Assembly (NCBI GenBank): GCA_028290595.1
Contig: JAQGJO010000307.1
Span: forward strand, 1-9,261
Origin: Hyphomicrobiales bacterium
Lineage (GTDB): Bacteria; Pseudomonadota; Alphaproteobacteria; Rhizobiales; Beijerinckiaceae
Reading direction: 5' to 3'
DNA: 9,261 nt
The position numbers and the translations under genes were made by a program. Positions 6,036 to 9,261 of this stretch are shown in pieces (within the stretch, counting starts at the first letter, position 1; each line of letters begins with the position of its first letter). Below the pieces are notes generated by a model. The model ran no database searches. It was not told where the DNA came from and was given only the letters and a program-made list of their open reading frames with translations.

Positions 6036-7570
6036 GCGCCGTCCGCATTTACGTGCCCTCCGATTCCGCCGCGCTCTCGGTCGGCGCCGACGATATCGCC
6101 CGTGCCTTGAACGCGGAAGCGGCGCGCCGCGGTCTCGCCATCGATCTCGTCCGCAATGGCTCGCGCGGCATGATGTGGCTGGAGCCTTTCGTCGAAGTCG
6201 AAACACCGCAAGGCCGTATCGGCTATGGCCCCGTGCGCGCTGCTGATGTCGCAGCGCTGCTCGACGCCGGCCTGCTGCAGGGCGGCGCGCATCCGTTGCG
6301 GCAAGGCCCGGTTGAAGACATGGACTTCATCAAGCGCCAGCAGCGCCTGACGTTCGCACGCATCGGTGTCATCGATCCGCTGTCGCTTGAGGATTATCGT
6401 CGACACGGCGGACTCGTCGGGCTTGAACGCGCCAAAGCATTAGCACCCGCCGCCATCGTCGAAGAGATTCTCGCCTCCGGCCTGCGCGGACGCGGCGGCG
6501 CCGGTTTTCCCGCCGGCATCAAATGGCGCACGGTCCTGGAGACGCAGGGTCCGCAGAAATTCGTCGTCTGCAATGCCGACGAAGGCGACAGCGGCACGTT
6601 TGCCGACCGCATGGTGATGGAAGGCGATCCTTTCATGCTGATCGAAGGCATGGCGATTGCAGGCCTCGCCGTCGGCGCCACGCGCGGCGTGCTCTACATC
6701 CGCTCCGAATATCCCCATGCGATCGACACCATGGGCAAGGCGATCACCATCGCCCGCAAAGCCAATATTCTCGGCCCCGCCTTCGACATCGAAATCCGCG
6801 TCGGCGCCGGCGCCTATATCTGCGGCGAGGAAACCTCGCTACTCGAAAGCATCGAGGGCAAGCGTGGTCAGGTGCGCGCCAAGCCGCCCCTGCCCGCGCA
6901 CAAGGGCCTTTTCGGCTGCCCGACCGTGATCAACAACGTGCTGACACTTGCCGCAGCACCCTCGATTTTGGCGCAAGGCGGCAAAGCCTATGCGGAACAC
7001 GGCATGGGCCGTTCGCGCGGCACCATGCCGTTCCAGATCGCCGGTAATGTGCAACGCGGCGGCCTTTTTGAGGCGCCGTTCGGCATCACCCTGCGCGCCT
7101 TGGTCGAGGACATCGGCGGCGGCACGCGCAGCGGCCGGCCGTTGCGCGCCGTTCAGGTCGGCGGACCGCTCGGCGCTTATTTTCCTGAAAGCCTGCTCGA
7201 TACGCCGCTCGATTATGAAGCCATGGCTGCGGCGGGCGGCCTGCTCGGCCATGGCGGCATTGTCGTCTTCGACGATACGGTCGACATGGCGAAGCAGGCG
7301 AAATTCGCTTTCGAATTCTGCGCCATCGAGAGTTGCGGCAAATGCACGCCCTGCCGCATCGGCTCGACGCGCGGCGCCGAAACCATCGCCAAGATCGCCG
7401 CCGGCCGCAATGTCGAAAGCAATCTCGCCCTCGTCAAGGATTTGTGCACCGTCATGACCGATGGTTCGCTCTGCGCGCTCGGCGGCCTGACGCCCATGCC
7501 GGTGATGAGCGCCCTCAACCATTTCGCGGAAGACTTTCATCGCGCCCCCGCACGCGATGCGGCCGAGTAG
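6032..7570 (+). CDS. fdsB: NAD-dependent formate dehydrogenase, beta subunit (FMN/NAD site)
   Basis: FdsB is the NuoF-like diaphorase subunit that carries FMN and one [4Fe-4S] cluster and reduces NAD+ with electrons from FdsA. The 512-residue protein has an N-terminal thioredoxin-like region (about 1-100, with RNGSRGMMWLEP at 41-52) that contains no cysteine. The FMN/NAD-binding core follows: LRGRGGAGFPAGIKW (151-165), CNADEGDSGTF (180-190) and GAGAYICGEETSLLESIEG (258-276). The C-terminal cluster motif is CGKCTPC (Cys435, 438, 441) with Cys481 in SLCALGG. ATG 6032 overlaps the fdsG stop as ATGA and has GGAGG at 6020-6024, seven bases away. The same frame is open upstream to 5939, but that part lies inside fdsG, so the 6032 start is preferred. 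The overlap implies coupled translation and a fixed ratio with FdsG. Confidence 0.97.
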   Translation: MSAVRIYVPSDSAALSVGADDIARALNAEAARRGLAIDLVRNGSRGMMWLEPFVEVETPQGRIGYGPVRAADVAALLDAGLLQGGAHPLRQGPVEDMDFIKRQQRLTFARIGVIDPLSLEDYRRHGGLVGLERAKALAPAAIVEEILASGLRGRGGAGFPAGIKWRTVLETQGPQKFVVCNADEGDSGTFADRMVMEGDPFMLIEGMAIAGLAVGATRGVLYIRSEYPHAIDTMGKAITIARKANILGPAFDIEIRVGAGAYICGEETSLLESIEGKRGQVRAKPPLPAHKGLFGCPTVINNVLTLAAAPSILAQGGKAYAEHGMGRSRGTMPFQIAGNVQRGGLFEAPFGITLRALVEDIGGGTRSGRPLRAVQVGGPLGAYFPESLLDTPLDYEAMAAAGGLLGHGGIVVFDDTVDMAKQAKFAFEFCAIESCGKCTPCRIGSTRGAETIAKIAAGRNVESNLALVKDLCTVMTDGSLCALGGLTPMPVMSALNHFAEDFHRAPARDAAE

Positions 7571-7579
7571 GAGGATCAC

Positions 7580-9261
7580 ATGCCACTCGACAGAGAAATC
7601 GATTTCGGAACGCCCGCGCGGACTAGCGCCAAGACCATCACGCTGACCATCGACGGCGCACAAGTAAGCGTGCCCGAAGGCACGTCTGTGATGGCCGCTG
7701 CCATGCACGCCGGCACCAAGATTCCGAAACTCTGCGCCACCGACATGCTGGAGGCCTTCGGCTCCTGCCGTCTCTGCCTTGTCGAGATCGACGGCCGCCG
7801 CGGCACGCCGGCCTCTTGCACGACGCCCGCCGAAAACGGCATGGTCGTCCACACGCAGACCGATCGCCTCGCCGATCTGCGCCGCGGCGTGATGGAGCTT
7901 TACATCTCCGATCATCCGCTCGATTGCCTGACCTGCTCCGCCAACGGCGACTGCGAATTGCAGGACACCGCCGGCCAGGTCGGCCTGCGCGAAGTCCGCT
8001 ATGGCTACGACGGCGACAAGCACCGCACCGAGGCCAAGGACGAGAGCAATCCTTATTTCACCTTCGATTCCTCGAAATGCATCGTCTGCTCGCGCTGCGT
8101 GCGCGCTTGCGAGGACGTGCAAGGCACGTTCGCGCTGACCATCGACGGGCGCGGCCTCGCCTCGAAGGTCGCCACCGGGACGCTCGATTTTCTGACCTCG
8201 GAATGCGTCTCCTGCGGCGCCTGCGTACAGGCCTGCCCGACGGCGACCTTGAACGAGAAAACCGTCATCGCCATGGGCACGCCGACGAAATCCACCCTGA
8301 CGACTTGCGCCTATTGCGGCGTCGGCTGTTCGTTCCGCGCCGAAACGCAGGGCGACAAGGTCGTGCGCATGGTGCCGGCGAAATCCGGCAAGGCCAATGA
8401 CGGCCATTCCTGCGTCAAGGGCCGCTTTGCCTGGGGCTATTCCACCCATAAGGATCGCATCACCAAGCCGATGATCCGCAGTAAGATCACCGATCCCTGG
8501 CGTGAAGTGAGCTGGGATGAAGCCTTTGCTTATGCCGCTTCGGAATTCCAGCGCCTGCAGGCAACCTATGGCCGCGACTCGATCGGCGGCATCACCTCGT
8601 CGCGCTGCACCAACGAAGAAACCTTCCTGATCCAGAAGCTCATCCGCGCCGGCTTCGGCAACAACAATGTCGACACCTGCGCCCGCGTTTGTCATTCGCC
8701 GACCGGCTACGGCCTGAAGACAACGTTCGGCACTTCCGCCGGCACGCAGGATTTCCGCTCCGTCGAAAAGGCCGATGTCGTCCTGCTCATCGGCGCCAAT
8801 CCCACCGACGCACATCCGGTCTTCGCCTCACGCCTGAAGAAGTGCCTGCGCAACGGCGCCAGGCTCATCGTCGCCGATCCGCGCCGCATCGATCTCATCC
8901 GCACGGCGCATATCGAAGCCGCCTACCATCTGCCGCTGCTGCCGGGCACCAATGTCGCGCTCATCAACGCGCTCGCCCATGTCATCGTCACCGAGGGCCT
9001 GGTGAAAGAAGACTATGTGCGCGAGCGTTGCGAATGGCAGGAATTCGAAATCTGGGCGCGCTTCGTCGCCCAGGACATCAATTCCCCCGAGGCGACAGAG
9101 AAAATGACCGGCGTGCCGGCCAATGACGTGCGCGAAGCCGCGCTGCTCTACGCCACCGGCGGCAATGGCGCCATCTATTACGGCCTCGGCGTCACCGAGC
9201 ACAGCCAGGGCTCGACGACGGTGATGGCGATGGCGAACCTCGCCATGGCGACCGGCAATAT
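7580..9261 (+). CDS. fdsA: NAD-dependent formate dehydrogenase, alpha (catalytic) subunit, cut by the window edge
   Basis: FdsA oxidises formate to CO2 at a bis-MGD molybdenum centre and feeds electrons to FdsB. The 560 complete codons present show a NuoG-like N-terminus: a [2Fe-2S] site (Cys52, 63, 66, 80), the His-ligated [4Fe-4S] site H-x3-C-x2-C-x5-C (His112, Cys116, 119, 125) and two ferredoxin-type [4Fe-4S] sites (Cys167, 170, 173, 177 and Cys209, 212, 215, 219). The molybdopterin-oxidoreductase part begins with its own [4Fe-4S] site (Cys243, 246, 250, 278, then Lys280). The Mo ligand is Cys371 in ARVCHSP, followed by the conserved His372; this is the cysteine form, not selenocysteine. 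Related proteins have about 950-960 residues, so the C-terminal 40% is missing, along with any fdsC/fdsD beyond. ATG 7580 has a perfect AGGAGG at 7569-7574 that overlaps the fdsB stop region, with a 9-nt gap between the genes. Confidence 0.97.
   Translation, partial: MPLDREIDFGTPARTSAKTITLTIDGAQVSVPEGTSVMAAAMHAGTKIPKLCATDMLEAFGSCRLCLVEIDGRRGTPASCTTPAENGMVVHTQTDRLADLRRGVMELYISDHPLDCLTCSANGDCELQDTAGQVGLREVRYGYDGDKHRTEAKDESNPYFTFDSSKCIVCSRCVRACEDVQGTFALTIDGRGLASKVATGTLDFLTSECVSCGACVQACPTATLNEKTVIAMGTPTKSTLTTCAYCGVGCSFRAETQGDKVVRMVPAKSGKANDGHSCVKGRFAWGYSTHKDRITKPMIRSKITDPWREVSWDEAFAYAASEFQRLQATYGRDSIGGITSSRCTNEETFLIQKLIRAGFGNNNVDTCARVCHSPTGYGLKTTFGTSAGTQDFRSVEKADVVLLIGANPTDAHPVFASRLKKCLRNGARLIVADPRRIDLIRTAHIEAAYHLPLLPGTNVALINALAHVIVTEGLVKEDYVRERCEWQEFEIWARFVAQDINSPEATEKMTGVPANDVREAALLYATGGNGAIYYGLGVTEHSQGSTTVMAMANLAMATGN

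Noticed and set aside
6839..8815. Long minus-strand open frame (658 codons) opposite fdsB and fdsA
   Set aside because: It lies wholly antisense to two well-recognised genes. The translation is Ala/Gly/Arg/Asp-rich without motifs, which is the usual result of G/C-biased third positions on the other strand.

Overview
The window is GC-rich chromosomal DNA from an alphaproteobacterium, most likely order Hyphomicrobiales (Rhizobiales). The evidence is the high G+C content, the strong G/C third-position bias that creates many long antisense shadow ORFs, the sequence style of the Prs and UvrC homologues, and a soluble NAD-dependent formate dehydrogenase operon of the fds type. The genus cannot be fixed from the sequence alone. 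Everything recognised belongs to known families. I see no phage, IS, CRISPR, tRNA or rRNA gene.

Layout: (1) 1-551, minus strand: the N-terminal 183 codons of ribose-phosphate pyrophosphokinase (prs), cut by the left edge. Its leader has a hairpin that pairs the only good Shine-Dalgarno sequence with a complement just before the ATG. (2) 710-1327, minus strand: a small predicted lipoprotein of unknown function. (3) 1328-1495: a divergent intergenic region with an 11-bp perfect inverted repeat plus a third related half-site. (4) 1496-3604, plus strand: uvrC, with an acidic N-terminal extension and an acidic insertion. It overlaps by one base with (5) 3604-5202: a eutA-type reactivating factor for ethanolamine ammonia-lyase, with a histidine-rich N-terminal tail and no lyase genes nearby. 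(6) 5203-5519: an intergenic region with a 132-bp imperfect palindrome and a T-N11-A dyad close to the next operon. (7) 5520-9261, plus strand: fdsG, fdsB and the first 560 codons of fdsA, cut by the right edge.

How the genes work together: fdsG and fdsB overlap (ATGA), and fdsB and fdsA are 9 nt apart with a perfect AGGAGG, so these three form one tightly coupled operon. FdsA oxidises formate to CO2 at a molybdenum (bis-MGD) centre. Electrons then pass through a chain of Fe-S clusters in FdsA, FdsB and FdsG to FMN and NAD+ on FdsB. In alphaproteobacteria this supplies NADH during growth on formate, methanol or oxalate, or disposes of formate. uvrC (nucleotide excision repair) and eutA (reactivation of a B12 enzyme) are linked by position and translation, not by an obvious shared pathway. 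The most useful leads are the orphan His-tailed EutA, the large palindromic element and the dyad ahead of fdsG.
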